This document shows, in pieces, positions 12,610 through 23,794 of a stretch of 64,000 bases of DNA (the first letter of the stretch is position 1; each line of letters begins with the position of its first letter). The stretch comes from Daldinia sp. FL1419 (Eukaryota > Ascomycota > Sordariomycetes > Xylariales > Hypoxylaceae): NCBI GenBank assembly GCA_025201765.1, contig MU623359.1, forward strand, positions 62,001-126,000, in the 5' to 3' direction. The notes below the pieces were generated by a model. It was not told where the DNA came from. It was given only the letters and a program-made list of their open reading frames with translations, and made no database searches. A program made the position numbers and the translations under genes.

Positions 12610-13958
12610 CGTGAAGAGAGTCGAGTTCGGAAAATTGGGGCCGATTGTTGATAGATCCTGGTTGCCGATATGGCTATCAGTTGGTTCCGAAACTGCATCT
12701 ATCCGTTAGTCGTCGCGTTATTTTTTTCGAGTCATTTCGCGAGATATCACGAATACGTTGATATATATCGTGATCAATTCATTTCAGAATCGACGGGATA
12801 ACTTACCTCACGCAGCGCAAGCCAGTCTGGCCGGGCAATTAAGCTCTTGTGTTGTCCTCAGCAGCAGCAGGCGAACTTGGCAGACGAGAACTAGATGTTT
12901 TGTAAGTAGTGCCTTAGTTCAGGCAGATGAAAAGTTATATAGTCTTTTCAGTAAACTTCTCTGAAGTTGTCTCTTCTTTTTTTCGTGTCAAGCTGTTGTC
13001 TTCTACAACAACTTATCACTATTTGAAGTGGATAATATTCTAGGATAAGTTACCTTGCTATGCAAGATAAGGTAGAAGTAGGTAGGGAATGAATATTGAA
13101 TGCGTGAAGAGTTGTAGATAGTGTTCTAAGTTGCAGGTAAAAATCGCCGGGGTTAAGGTAGCTCTGTGTTGACAAGAGCTACGCTCTGTTGCTACGGCGA
13201 CAAACAATTCGCCAATCCTGTTCGTTGATACGGTAAGATATGGCTAGACTCTGCAGCTTACGAGTTTTTGCGACAACCGATGACAACCAATCAACGTACG
13301 ATACATAATCTCATTTTGGTTAGCGTCATGTATGGCCCGTGCACAGCATGATTTTAGTTTTATTTAGTGCTCTGCCTTGTCTGCATGTTGCAAAGGAGCA
13401 TTGCCGTTTCATTACCAATTGGGTTTAGGCTGGTATTTAAGCTAGCATTAGCTTGTAACCCGATCTTCAATTTGACATTTTCTCCTGGCATTTTCATTTG
13501 AGCCTCAACGTCATTCCGCTTCTTTATGAGTGGCATGCCTCTATCCAAGTTTATAGTTGTGTTCGTTTCCTAGGTAATATCCACCGAAGTATGTCATTAC
13601 GGATCTCAAGGCATTTGTATTTCTCCCCATATAAGTACCGAGGCCCTCGAGTAAAGTAGAAGTGATTATGTAATAACAAACGCCGTCAAATTACGTGCAA
13701 GAGATGCCCCGAGGTAGGTAGGTACCTCGAGTACTTGTGTAGATGCCTAATATCAGATACAGTCTGAAGTGCAATCAAAGCTAGTGCCTTTTTTTTATTT
13801 AAATTTTTTTTAACTGAGTCTTACCAATGGGATGATTTTTTTATTTTATTTCTTTCAGGCATAGGTGAATACGTCGCTGCCAATCGTATGATGTCGGTGA
13901 GTCGAATTTTAGCCTTAAACTTAAAAATCAAAAAACATGCTCAGGCAGCAATAAATTC

Positions 13959-13999
13959 TGAGTGAATGCCTGAGTGAATGCCTGAGTGAATGCCTGAGT
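13959..13999. repeat. 12-bp tandem repeat, three copies plus part
   Basis: The unit TGAGTGAATGCC is repeated three times and followed by a partial TGAGT copy. The repeats are identical to each other. It lies in the long gap between the C2H2 factor gene and the F-box gene, and no function is apparent. Confidence 0.9.
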
Positions 14000-14918
14000 C
14001 CTGAACAACGCTAGGCTAGGTACTTGGTGCCCAGGCATTCTCTTAACCTAACCTAGGAGATTGATGAATGTTTGTAGAAAAAAAAAACCCCAAAAAGACG
14101 CTAGCTCCCAGTGTTAATAAATACATCACATATAACTAACTCAACATGGAGGTACCTAGGCTGCCAGGTACATAGCCGGCCCTAGGTATGTCCGCCAACT
14201 GCAAATGCAAATGCGGACTATAGGCAACCACGTGTTAATGCAAGCAATGTGGCTCGTGCTGGGAATAGAGATGCACGTCTGCACGTCACATGTCAATGCG
14301 GATCGCGGTTGGGATTCGCTTCCTAATGCTTGTCTACCAGGTATCTACATAAAGATGAGAGCTCCACTCCATCTAGATGTATTATCAAATGTGTAAGTAG
14401 TTGAATGTCTGAATAAAATGCTGATTATCAAATGGGAATATGTCGAATATGCTTTATAGGCATAAATATCGTATCTTCATAGTACAATATAGGTAAATAC
14501 CTAAATAGGTAAGTAAGTAATTGTATCTTGGTGGTTTCTCGGTAAGATTCCGTTATCGAGATCTGTTGCCTGTGCGGACCCGGGGCTCCAGGTCCCTAAA
14601 GTAGTGAGATCTATGTGCTACTTCGATCACTTATAAATAGGTAGACTGCATATAGTAATATACCCAAAGTATCTATGCAGTAACCAATCACTAAGCCCTG
14701 TTATGGTTATAGGATTATTACTATACTATTTGAATATAATAGGCCGTGTTAACTATTATACTAGTATAAACACCTGCTATGAATCATGATCTAGTATTAG
14801 GATGGTTGCTAGCATCATCTTCCACGATATGTCAAAATTACAAACGCCGTAGGTCTGGAACGTAGAGTATGTTTTGTATGCATAGGTAGGTAACTAACTA
14901 CAAAGCTCTATGGTCTAG

Positions 14919-14957
14919 AATTCCTTGCGGAATAAGGAAGTTGTTTCCGTGCTTCTT
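14919..14957 (-). repeat. Dispersed repeat core, copy 1
   Basis: Read on the minus strand, this segment carries GGAAACAACTTCCTTATTCC followed by GCAAGGA. The same core occurs on the plus strand at 18530-18568 and 23689-23727 with scattered base changes. It is AG-rich upstream (AAGAAGCA). This is probably a short, non-coding or decayed mobile sequence; no terminal structure is visible for this copy. Confidence 0.6.
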
Positions 14958-16298
14958 ACTGCCGTCTTGCTTCAAAAGCATTGTTACAGAGAGGTCTTGA
15001 TTAATATAGGCGCGTATATGTAAATATCCCTTACGAATCGAAAAGACGAAGACTAACAGACAGTACACTAATTCATCTTAGAGTTGTCAACATGTTTGGT
15101 AGATTATCTTTTGTAATGTGATGTTATTCAACACTGGGCTTCCTGATTATACGCACTATGTTAGAATTGGCCCGTGGAAGTACGGAAACGCTTCAGGCCT
15201 CGAGAGAGTGTGTACCTATATATCTATGTACATGTATGAACGTTTATGCCTATAACGTACAATAAGTACGTAGCTACGGTGAAGTGTATTACTGGAGTGA
15301 AATTACATCTCGAGTGTGCCTTGTAGATGTAGGATATGGAGTAGGGTTTTGGTCAACGCAAGATGCCTTCCGCGTCTCGCCTATATATTTTTCCCTCTCT
15401 TCTCTGGAGGTTTATCTTGAATACAACTGGACTTGAGGATTGCTTTTTTGCTAACAAGTTGTCGAGCTTGAATTCTTACGACGAGTCTAGAATAGCCCCA
15501 CAAATGCCCAGTGGTGCCCAAGAAGAAACATGACCAAACCTCCCCAGTCACTTTGGTGGGGTGGAAGCAGCTTGTGCCAGGAAACAGTGTAGATAGACAG
15601 TTGGTTCAGTACCTAGATAGAAGGTAGATTAGTTGGATGGGAGGTAGGTGCTTGCTCCGGGTGTGCTCCGGAAAGAAGCTAGGACCAATGGCAAGGATAG
15701 GAGGTCGGCTGGCGGGTGAAGTGGTGACTATGGTTGAAGGTATACACTTACGACGTGCTACTTATCTGCCCTGGTAGAGGAAGGTACGCACGCAAACAAT
15801 CATGTTCAGGTTCCCATCAAGGTGTCTACCTGTATTGTACCTTACTTTGTAGCCTGGACTGGACGTATCTTAGTATAGCGTTAGCGAACGCCAGAGAAAT
15901 GTTTTTTTCTCAACAGCTAGAACCATGGTTGAGATGCCAGTAGCGTCTACAGTACAGAAAAAAACCTATCCACCAGGTCACGTAGTTACTTTCTAAGGTA
16001 CGTGACAAGTAAACAATCATATTTTTCTACTATATTAACCTTCCACCTTCCAGTACTACTCGTTTTCCTTTTCTGCTCACCTACATCTTCCATCTTCTCT
16101 GCAACTTTCTTCCCTTCTGCAACACCCTCTCTATAACCATCAGTTGCTCTACAATAATCAACAAGATCGTTCACAAAACAATTCAATCATCAGAATAATC
16201 TCAGCCTTGGGCTTCGGTAAGAGCATAAAAGTATCCGTATTTCTTTGTGTAGTTACTTACTCACTCTCTAAAGGCATTTCAAGTCCCATTCGTTCAAG

Positions 16299-17549
16299 AT
16301 GAACACTCTTTCGCCAGAGCTGCTGCATAGTATATGCTCACGATTAGATATAGACGACGTTCGAAACTTTCGTCTCGTCTGCAAGAAATTCTCAATAATT
16401 GGGGCGCTATATCTTTGTAAAACGATAATGGTACCATCCCAGCGTACCACTTATGGGATATTCGCTGAGATATCCTCACGCCCTGAAATGGCCGCTGGTG
16501 TACGCCAGATAAGATACACTGATATCCCGGACCTCCTGGCTAATATGCGAGTGGCTAATCTTGTGGCCCATAATGCCATGACAAACCGCCAGCTTCGTCT
16601 GCCCAGCATTGTATCCGCTGAGATATTCGAGTACAATTACTCATTGTTTTTACATGCACTTCCCCAGTTTCCACGACTTAAAACTATCATATTAGACTTC
16701 GTCGAGAATACCACACAGAGAATCATCCCATACCATACCGGTGGGAATCTCCCTGTAGCAACTCCCGGAGGACGACCCCTGAGCATGTTGTTGCAGGCAC
16801 TCGCGAATACGGGTATCAAGCTTCAAACTTTGGCAATCAATCGTCTCGATACTGACTTTTTCGATTCGGATCTCAACGGCCTGATATCTTCTCTCCAACC
16901 CCTTTCCAGACTGAGCTCGTTCGAAGTGCTACTATCTTCTGTATATCCGAACCAATTCATGATGGAGCAAGGTGCCATCAGACGTCGCCACGAACTCATA
17001 GAATCTGGCAAAGTTGGACGATGTCTCACTGCTCTTCCTTCCTTACATTCATTGAATATGGACTGCTCGCAATTATTCAAAGAGCCGTATATCAACGGGC
17101 TACCTCAGCACGCGTGGCGTGGCGCCTCGCTCTCCAAAGTCATTCCTCTAGGCTTTACCTGGACACGATTGGTTAGACTCAGGCTACACCAGATCGAAAC
17201 CGATCGTCATGAGTTGATGAGGTTTCTGTCTCATCACCGAAGAACTCTCCGTGAGATATGTCTGCAATCTATATCTTTCCGGACTACTTCATGGTACCCC
17301 TTTCTCGCCGATGTTCGGCGCGAAATGCATTTGTCGAGGGCGTGTGTCTGTGGACAACTCCTTGGACAGAGCGAGGACCAGAATGGAGCAATTCAGAATT
17401 GGTTTATCTCCTCGCCCAGATCTCTGAATGTGCCCCCGCAACTGGCCGCGTGGAATCTAGTCAACGCGTCTCTTCTGTATGGGGCCCAGGTTGAAACCTG
17501 CCCTCTCGCCACGCTCGAATTTTGGCGAGAGGCGGTAAGGGGTGTTTAG
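16299..17549 (+). CDS. F-box domain protein
   Basis: One uninterrupted frame of 416 residues. The first 45 residues form a typical N-terminal F-box (LSPELLHSICSRLDIDDVRN, then FRLVCKKFS), the Skp1-binding motif of SCF ubiquitin ligases. The rest (about 50-416) is leucine-rich and irregular, with stretches such as LPRLKT/LQTLAIN-type repeats that suggest weak leucine-rich repeats for substrate binding; no named substrate domain is seen. The start at 16299 is chosen because it begins directly at the F-box, which sits at the very N-terminus in this fungal group. Fungal genomes carry many such F-box genes with unknown targets. It stands alone, with a long gap on the left. Confidence 0.8.
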   Translation: MNTLSPELLHSICSRLDIDDVRNFRLVCKKFSIIGALYLCKTIMVPSQRTTYGIFAEISSRPEMAAGVRQIRYTDIPDLLANMRVANLVAHNAMTNRQLRLPSIVSAEIFEYNYSLFLHALPQFPRLKTIILDFVENTTQRIIPYHTGGNLPVATPGGRPLSMLLQALANTGIKLQTLAINRLDTDFFDSDLNGLISSLQPLSRLSSFEVLLSSVYPNQFMMEQGAIRRRHELIESGKVGRCLTALPSLHSLNMDCSQLFKEPYINGLPQHAWRGASLSKVIPLGFTWTRLVRLRLHQIETDRHELMRFLSHHRRTLREICLQSISFRTTSWYPFLADVRREMHLSRACVCGQLLGQSEDQNGAIQNWFISSPRSLNVPPQLAAWNLVNASLLYGAQVETCPLATLEFWREAVRGV

Positions 17550-18660
17550 TGTCGTTTAGGCCCTCCAAACAGATTGATTATGAGGTCAAACGACGGGTCT
17601 TGTGTCATTTGATCAAGAGTTACGATTCCCCTACGGATTATGGACTTCTTACGAATTATGGTTTCTTACGGATTATGGTTTTCACAAGGGTTATTGTTTT
17701 CTCTGATTTCGTCCGGTACAGGTTTTTACTCGGGTTGTACTGTCTAGCGATGTTAGCAGCCAAACGAACATCGTGAATAGGTGTGCCCGAGGTTTTTTTC
17801 CCTGGTTAAGGCCGGCTATCCAGACCTGGGGGTCACTGGATAGGGTAATGCTATGGTATTCTATAAGCAGGAGGGGGAAGATTTCTTATGTTTACGGAGT
17901 TCTATGATATTATCTCGGCGGAGATATTCTTTACGTTGTACAGTGCCGGGGATGATGCACTTAATATCGGGGTATGATGGTCCATTTTCTAGGTACTATC
18001 CTAGGTAGGACACCTCACACTCTCTAGACGTTAATCAGTTTGTTTTTGTTTTTACCGGATGTTTATTTACGCGTGATATGTGGATGATTGTTGACATGTA
18101 TTGCACTGTGGATGCTTGGGATCGTGTACCAGTGCCATATTATATTTGCTTTTTTCTTGGAAAAACTTTTTTTTTTTTTTTTTGCCAGTATGGCACCTCT
18201 GCTTTAGAAAACTGTCACCTTGGGGACCTACTTACCTAGGGAGGCACTTAGGGAGGTATATGAAGTAGCTGCTACAAGGCGCCGAAACTGCTTGCCACGA
18301 GGTAGACCAAGAAGGGAGGAGACTGTCAGGGAATAAGTGGAGATTATTCAGGAAAAGGAGTAAGTCTTCACTATCATGGGTATATAAGGGGCGCCGCGCG
18401 CCCTCGCTGTCAATTAGAATGTTAAGCTTTATTGACCTAATACATCTATACGGCTACCTCATAACGGTTCGTTGCTGCTTCTCGGCACTCATTCTACGAC
18501 TCATCTCAATCAAGGGTAGGTACTCTCTAACACGAGGAAACAATTTCTTTGTTCCGCGAAGAACTCTTATCTACTATGAAACTACGAGACTCTTGCATAT
18601 AGAGCGAGTCCCTTTTCCTATATTTAAGACCAATAGAGACTTGGCACTGCTTTCATGTAA
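17550..18660. other. Intergenic with poly-T run and repeat copies
   Basis: This gap lies between the F-box gene and the permease gene, which converge. It holds a run of 15 T (18169-18183) and a copy of the dispersed repeat core at 18530-18568. A second partial match (CGAGGTAGACCAAGAAG, near 18298) resembles the stretch just upstream of the core at 23680. The open frame at 18419-18664 is not convincing. Confidence 0.5.
18530..18568 (+). repeat. Dispersed repeat core, copy 2
   Basis: Contains GGAAACAATTTCTTTGTTCC followed by GCGAAGAAC, matching the cores at 14919-14957 (minus) and 23689-23727 (plus). Many of the differences from copy 3 are C/T or G/A changes. A related upstream part, CGAGGTAGACCAAGAAG, lies about 230 bp before it instead of directly adjoining as in copy 3. 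Confidence 0.6.
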
Positions 18661-20962
18661 CTAATGGGCAAATTTGAAGTCGAGCCTTCTAGAGCCCTGC
18701 AACTTAGTTGTCTTCCTATATTCGATTTGTTGCTCCTCGCTTAAAGCGTTCCATACGCGTTCTTTTTGTTTATTCCGCCAGACGTAGTAGAGTTTTGTTA
18801 ACAAGAAGACAAGGATGGAAACCAGGTTGATTACGAGTAGTGTCGAATTACCGCGACGGTAGAGAGGCTTGTCGTCGTCCCGATAAATATAGGAAGCGTA
18901 CACGTTGCCGGCTTGAACGCTCATCTGGTTTATTGTTAGCTTCGCGCTGTCTGCGCTATGAAAATATAGGCTTACGTTATATAGTGCCGCTGAAACCGTA
19001 CGCGTGCCGACGTTATTGGAGTTCTTAGAACACCATCCTACTAATATTGCATCTGGCGAGATGTGAGCTGATAATAAGCACCAAATAGAAGATTAAAAGT
19101 ACATACGACAGTATGGATAAGAGAGAAGAACCATCATAATTGCATATGTGCCCCATTTATCTTCAATTAGCCCTCCCCAAAATCTTAAGGCGAAGATACA
19201 GGGCAAGGTCCAAAGAGGCTGCACGATAGCCACCAACGAGCGTTCGTTTAACCATTCGGATAGCCGAGTAATTAGAATAAGATTTATAATATGAATTACG
19301 TCCTTGTAAGTGTCAGTAGAAGTTAGATAGGGGTATTAGGATTCTCATGCTTACCGCGGGAATAGTTAAGAGGTTAGTGTCGAACGTGCTAAATCCAAGC
19401 GACCGTAGAGTAAGGGTGAGGTAGGTTTTGGGGGGCGATTGTGGCACGTAAGCGCAAAAGCCGATGATATATAAAGGCCATAGGTCGTAGTCTTTCAGGG
19501 CTTCCCATAACCTCCTGGGAGTCAGTGCTTGTCGATTATGCATATCTCCTTTCGAGGGGTCGTCGCGAAGTACTCGGTTCACAACAATTGCCTCCTCTCG
19601 ATCTGTGAACCAACCTTTCGGGCGGAACCATGTCTTGGTCTGTACTGCTGACGCGGGCATCATGAAAAATGACGCTATACCTATGGATAGAGTAATTAAT
19701 CCTTCGATTAAAAATAGCCACCTCCAGCCTTCCCATCCTAAAACACCCCTGAGATGTAATAGCCCAAAAGCTAACAAGGAAGTAACGATCCCTGTGATTG
19801 ACACTTGATAGTCCATAGAGTTAGCGATGCTTCGATATATGTGTATACAAAGAGTTACTCATGGAATTGTCACTTACACGACGTCCAGAAATAGCTGAGT
19901 CTTATTGGCAATTCACGTGATGTATAGAAATACGATAGCCAGAGTACAAGGTCAGGGATAAATCCCCCCTTTTCAATAAGTCAGAAATAATCTTGGACTA
20001 TGTTTCGATCGGAGCACCTTACTTCAAGAAATCCAAGTAGACTTCTAGTTAATAGAAAAGAGTTACGTCCAGTTAGACCGCATTGCGAAATGGCGACGAA
20101 TGACCATAGAACCATCTGCATGGGGATCCAGCGGTCCGGACCCACGGCTTTTGATACAAGCTGCGAAGGCAGTTCGGCTAACAAGAAAGATACTAGGAAT
20201 ATAGAATGACCATAATTATAGTCTATAGATTGTCAGTCACGTGGTAACCCCTATACATTGTGGGTCATGATATAGGGAAGTGCATAACCGCGATAAGACC
20301 CCGGTTAAATATGGGAGATAATTCATAGATGTAGTAAACCATACCGTTAGTATCTAGGCCTAAGTCGTCTAACATGTTGTCAGAGACTGCCTGGGAAAGA
20401 TTACCGCGGTCTACTTGTAGACCGAAGAACATTATACACTGAACAGGACTCAGGGGTTAGCTCATATCGAAATAGTAACAGGGCGGTATCGTACCGCCCA
20501 TAAACAGACTTTCCAATCGAGTTTTCGGATTAATTCCTTTTCTTCTCTCGACGACCAGGTCAACTTGGGGTTAAAGATATGTCTGCATTCATATTGACAC
20601 TTCTCGTAGACTTGTCGCCAATACTCTGCGGTTTCCGTATCTAAAAAGGGGTTCTCTATCTCTATCACGGGATCCTCGATCCGAATCGTTTCACCTAGTA
20701 AAGCCGTTGGGCTGTGGTTGGGTGTGGTAGCTAAAGACCCGTAAGATTTCTGGTCTTCCGGATTGTCTGAAGCGAGCGGTTGATAAGACATTTTAGTCGA
20801 AAGCCGGGGGAGTGTAGGAAGGACGGACTCTACGGTAGTGAGGTTTAGTAGCTCAAAACTTGAGGAATTATCATCATTAATTGACGGGCTGCTCCGAGAA
20901 GGAGAAGTGAATGAGCTGGTCGAATTTCCTTTCGAAAATCTTGGATATTCAGGAAGAGACAT
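18661..20962 (-). CDS. MFS permease, Dal5/Liz1-like anion:cation symporter family
   Basis: In single frames this looks broken, but eight predicted exons join cleanly: 20962-20495, 20438-20345, 20222-20023, 19968-19878, 19803-19355, 19302-19107, 19052-18976 and 18924-18661, giving 612 residues with seven introns of 51-122 bp. The joins restore family segments such as DRGNLSQAVSDNMLDDLGL, LLAELPSQLVSK, GPDRWIPMQMVLW, FLEGGFIPD, GWEGWRWLFLIEG, SEWLNERSLVAIVQPLW and NSNNVGTRTVSAALYNM. It has a long soluble N-terminus (about 150 residues) and then about 12 membrane helices. Relatives (Dal5, Tna1, Fen2/Liz1, Vht1) import allantoate, nicotinate, pantothenate or biotin across the plasma membrane. The substrate cannot be set from sequence; the N-terminal KCQYECRHIFNP region and overall pattern favour the vitamin-transporter (Liz1/Vht1) side. 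It is transcribed divergently from the CFEM gene. Confidence 0.85.
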
Positions 20963-22257
20963 ATTGGCTAGGACTATATCCGTTGGGGGAAGGGTATTTA
21001 ACAGCGGAGACGATTCATTGCACGATAACGTATAGAAGGGAATGTGAGAATAGGTGGGATGGATGACGTGCTACGTAGTTACTGCTCACGCGGGCTTCTA
21101 AACGTCGCGGATAGGAAGTCGGAAGTCGGATTTCTTTAACTGGCGAAAAATGCTAATCTAGCAATGAGAGGATCTGTTGGCTGCCCTCCACACACACTTA
21201 CACACACTTACACACATTGTGTCCGTAACTGGTCGTCTATGATGGAAATGCTGCATAGAAGTTATGGGAATTTAGATGGGAATGTGTGTTGAATAATACA
21301 ATTCCATCCGACTGTTGATAACGCTGATACCTCCATCACCCACCACCGATTTGCAAGGGCGTTGAGACTGAACGAATAATATGGCGAGATATGCGATTTG
21401 GTGATTGCGGTTGGAATGTCATCATTTTAATAATAAAAATACGCGCGGGTTTCTTTGAAAAACGATTTGCACCGCCATCTTTATCAGCCACATGAGTGTA
21501 GCCCCTGGAAATGGGCGGTGAGGCTTGACACTTAGGTACCAAGTACCTTCGAGTGCCGCTTTGCTCGACATGTGACGTCAGCTCAAGTGGCTGACACCTG
21601 GAGCTTTCAAGGTTAGATTTCGAGGTTAGAAGGGTTTCAACACGAGCGCCAAGAAGATTCCAAACCCCACCTTGTTAAATCTCTTGTCCATTCACCTTTT
21701 CCCTTTTCTCACAACTGTAAATCTTTACTAAATGATCGCTGGAAAATAATGGGTCCAACGCTAACACAGCCCACTGTCCCTGCGTTATGTCCCCTGTATT
21801 CCCTGTTATTCATGGTGTTTGTTGCCTATTATCAATGAAGCACGGTTCAGTTATTCAGCGATGCACAGCCCGGTGATCCAGTAAATCCAGTGATCGATGC
21901 GTTTTAAATCCAAACCTGTCTCTTTCTATTCCGTGTTTGATCTTTTTTTTCCTTGGATACGTGTTTATCGTCATTTTGTCGTCTCGTTTTGTATTATCAT
22001 CTATTTAGACTTTTTGGTTTGAATTCCTTGTCTCTTATTTTATTTTTTATTACTTCCTCTCGCTTCCTCGAAATCACTGAAATCACTGAAATCACCGTGT
22101 ATACGAGAATCAAGCAGTGTTTTGGTTTGCTCGGTTGAATTTCCGTCTTGCCCGTTTATTCTCCTTTATTTGGCTGGCCAAAAGGAAATTCGACATTTGA
22201 GAACTAGAACATAACACTTGTTACATCTAGTTAACTAAATCTATTCATATCGCAACA
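20963..22257. other. Divergent intergenic region, permease and CFEM genes
   Basis: About 1.3 kb that should hold the promoters of the permease (-) and CFEM (+) genes. It contains a short period-10 tract of ACACACTT units (about 21190-21216) and pyrimidine-rich T/C runs in the last 350 bp before the CFEM start, typical of fungal promoters. No gene is apparent. Confidence 0.5.
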
Positions 22258-22764
22258 ATGCAGTTTTCCGCTATCACTCTATCTCTCTTCGTCGCCTTCG
22301 CTGCGGCCCAGAACTCTACGCTTCCGGATCTAGTGTCGCAATTACCGGATTGCGCCGCGGGCTGCTTAGATAGTTCCGCGAAATCCACCGGATGTGGCTC
22401 GACGGATTTCGTATGTCTTTGCAGTGAAGATAAGCGGCAGTCTTTTATCAAAAGCATCACCGGCTGTATTGGCTTCTCAGCCAAATGCTCACAGGATGAT
22501 ATTGGCAGTAAGTAGATGTCATATAATATAAGCGAATAATGGCTGAGCATAGCTAACACTGTGGTAGAACTTCAAACTTTGGCCCCCGAGATCTGCGATG
22601 CTGCGACATCCAACCCGGACCCCTCCGCCGTTGCTTCGGCATCAAATATCCTCACATCAGCCATCGGCGCTGCAAGTGCTACTTCGAGTCCCGATGCCGG
22701 CGTTAGACCCGAAGTTGGAATGGGTTTAGTCGGTGTCGCGGCTTTTGCTGCAATGGCTCTTTAA
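22258..22764 (+). CDS. GPI-anchored CFEM-domain protein
   Basis: Predicted exons 22258-22507 and 22568-22764 give 148 residues. The 60-bp intron has a GTAAGT donor, a GCTAAC branch site and a TAG acceptor, and it splits the domain before the last Cys. Residues 1-17 are a secretion signal ending at AAAQ. The CFEM domain has eight cysteines at 32, 36, 46, 53, 55, 70, 77 and 93. Asp50, two residues before Cys53, sits where the haem-ligand Asp lies in Candida Csa2. The Ser/Ala-rich stretch 95-127 and hydrophobic end (GLVGVAAFAAMAL) look like a GPI-anchor signal, so the protein should sit at the cell surface or in the wall. CFEM proteins serve in haem/iron uptake, wall stability or host contact; which applies here is unknown. 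Confidence 0.9.
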
Positions 22765-23688
22765 ACCTCTTCCTGAGCCTAGATAATCGATATGGGTGAT
22801 CATTACCACCTTCTTAGCGTAAGCAGATCTTACCATCTTTAATGATTCGGAATAGGGATAGGCGGTTACTTTATCTTAAACGTTAGACTGGGTCGGATAG
22901 GTTGTAATCTTGACGCCGGGGTTAGTCGGAGGGTCAGGTCAATAGCACATTCTCGGTTCTTGAGTGGGACTTGAAAGGTTCTAGTCCCTAGAATTATGAA
23001 AAACACCAAGGGACTATATCGTATTGTATTGCATATTATTTTGATGGTACTAGGGCGTATATACACATGGCCAACTACAACTACTGTTGGGTTGCCTTTT
23101 AGATTCTTGACCCTTTGATATGTGCAATTCTTCATATATCAAGCAGTGAATCCGGATCATTAGCATCAAGACTACGTCTGGCGTAGCCTATCTAATAGAT
23201 GCCTCCTAGGTAGGTAGACCTCGTCAACTATATCCTACACCTTCAAGGAAACTGAATAGCGGTACTCACATGTTGTATTCTTCCTGGACACTTGACTAAA
23301 TCTTGTCGAATTTATGGAAGGAAAGAAAACGTAGAAGCATTACCCTCGCATTTCGCGGGTCTTTTTAGCCCCTTATCTTTAAGCTTCTTCTCCAAGTCCT
23401 CGAAACATTTCTCAGAACGTGATACGCATCGTCCGAAGCCCGTTGGTAACTTTGTGGCCTTGAAGTTATCAGCCTTTGCCCCGAACCTCACTGGCCTAAA
23501 ATACCAATGCTCCTCCAGAAACAATGTTGGCATTATAGGCACCTAGGGTTAGACCACCCAACTCGACTATACCCTTCGTCGTAGATGAGGTTTGGTACGG
23601 TTTAGGTATCCAAAAGAGCGCAAATTTGGGGATACTTTCGCGGAAAATAATAAGAAAGTACCTAAGTCCCTCCGTCGCGAGGCGGACC
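22765..23688. other. Intergenic, no gene seen
   Basis: The gap between the CFEM gene and the dispersed repeat next to the NLR relic. Open frames on both strands around 23292-23546 overlap each other and lack motifs. I see no continuation of the NLR gene in this stretch, although a strongly decayed remainder cannot be excluded by eye. Confidence 0.4.
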
Positions 23689-23727
23689 AAGAAGCAAGGA
23701 AACAACTTCGCTATTCCGCGAGGACCC
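23689..23727 (+). repeat. Dispersed repeat core, copy 3
   Basis: Contains GGAAACAACTTCGCTATTCC followed by GCGAGGA, the best-preserved version of the core also found at 14919-14957 and 18530-18568. Upstream it reads CGCGAGGCGGACCAAGAAG, which recurs in altered form near 18298. It is immediately followed by the hairpin at 23753-23784 and lies at the broken end of the NLR relic. Confidence 0.65.
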
Positions 23728-23752
23728 TATCTACAACTATGGCTAAGAGCGA

Positions 23753-23784
23753 CTACATATAGAAGTTCTTTGTTCTATATGTAG
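23753..23784. repeat. Perfect 12-bp inverted repeat
   Basis: CTACATATAGAA (23753-23764) and its exact reverse complement (23773-23784) are separated by 8 nt. The hairpin sits between the dispersed repeat core and the point where recognisable NLR coding sequence stops, so it may mark the end of an inserted or rearranged segment. Confidence 0.7.
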
Positions 23785-23794
23785 CACAGGCTAG

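Larger units (their letters stand above)
12610..16298. other. Long intergenic region with short repeats
   Basis: About 3.7 kb without a convincing gene. The left end should contain the promoter of the C2H2 factor gene and the right end that of the F-box gene. It contains a 12-bp tandem repeat (13959-13999), one copy of a small dispersed repeat (14919-14957) and several TAGGTACC-type palindromes (near 13715 and 14150). No tRNA or conserved protein fragment was recognised. Confidence 0.45.

Noticed and set aside
18661..20962. Impression of a broken permease pseudogene, because each single frame ends early
   Set aside because: Seven short introns with good GT..AG sites remove every stop and reconnect all conserved permease segments, so the gene appears intact.
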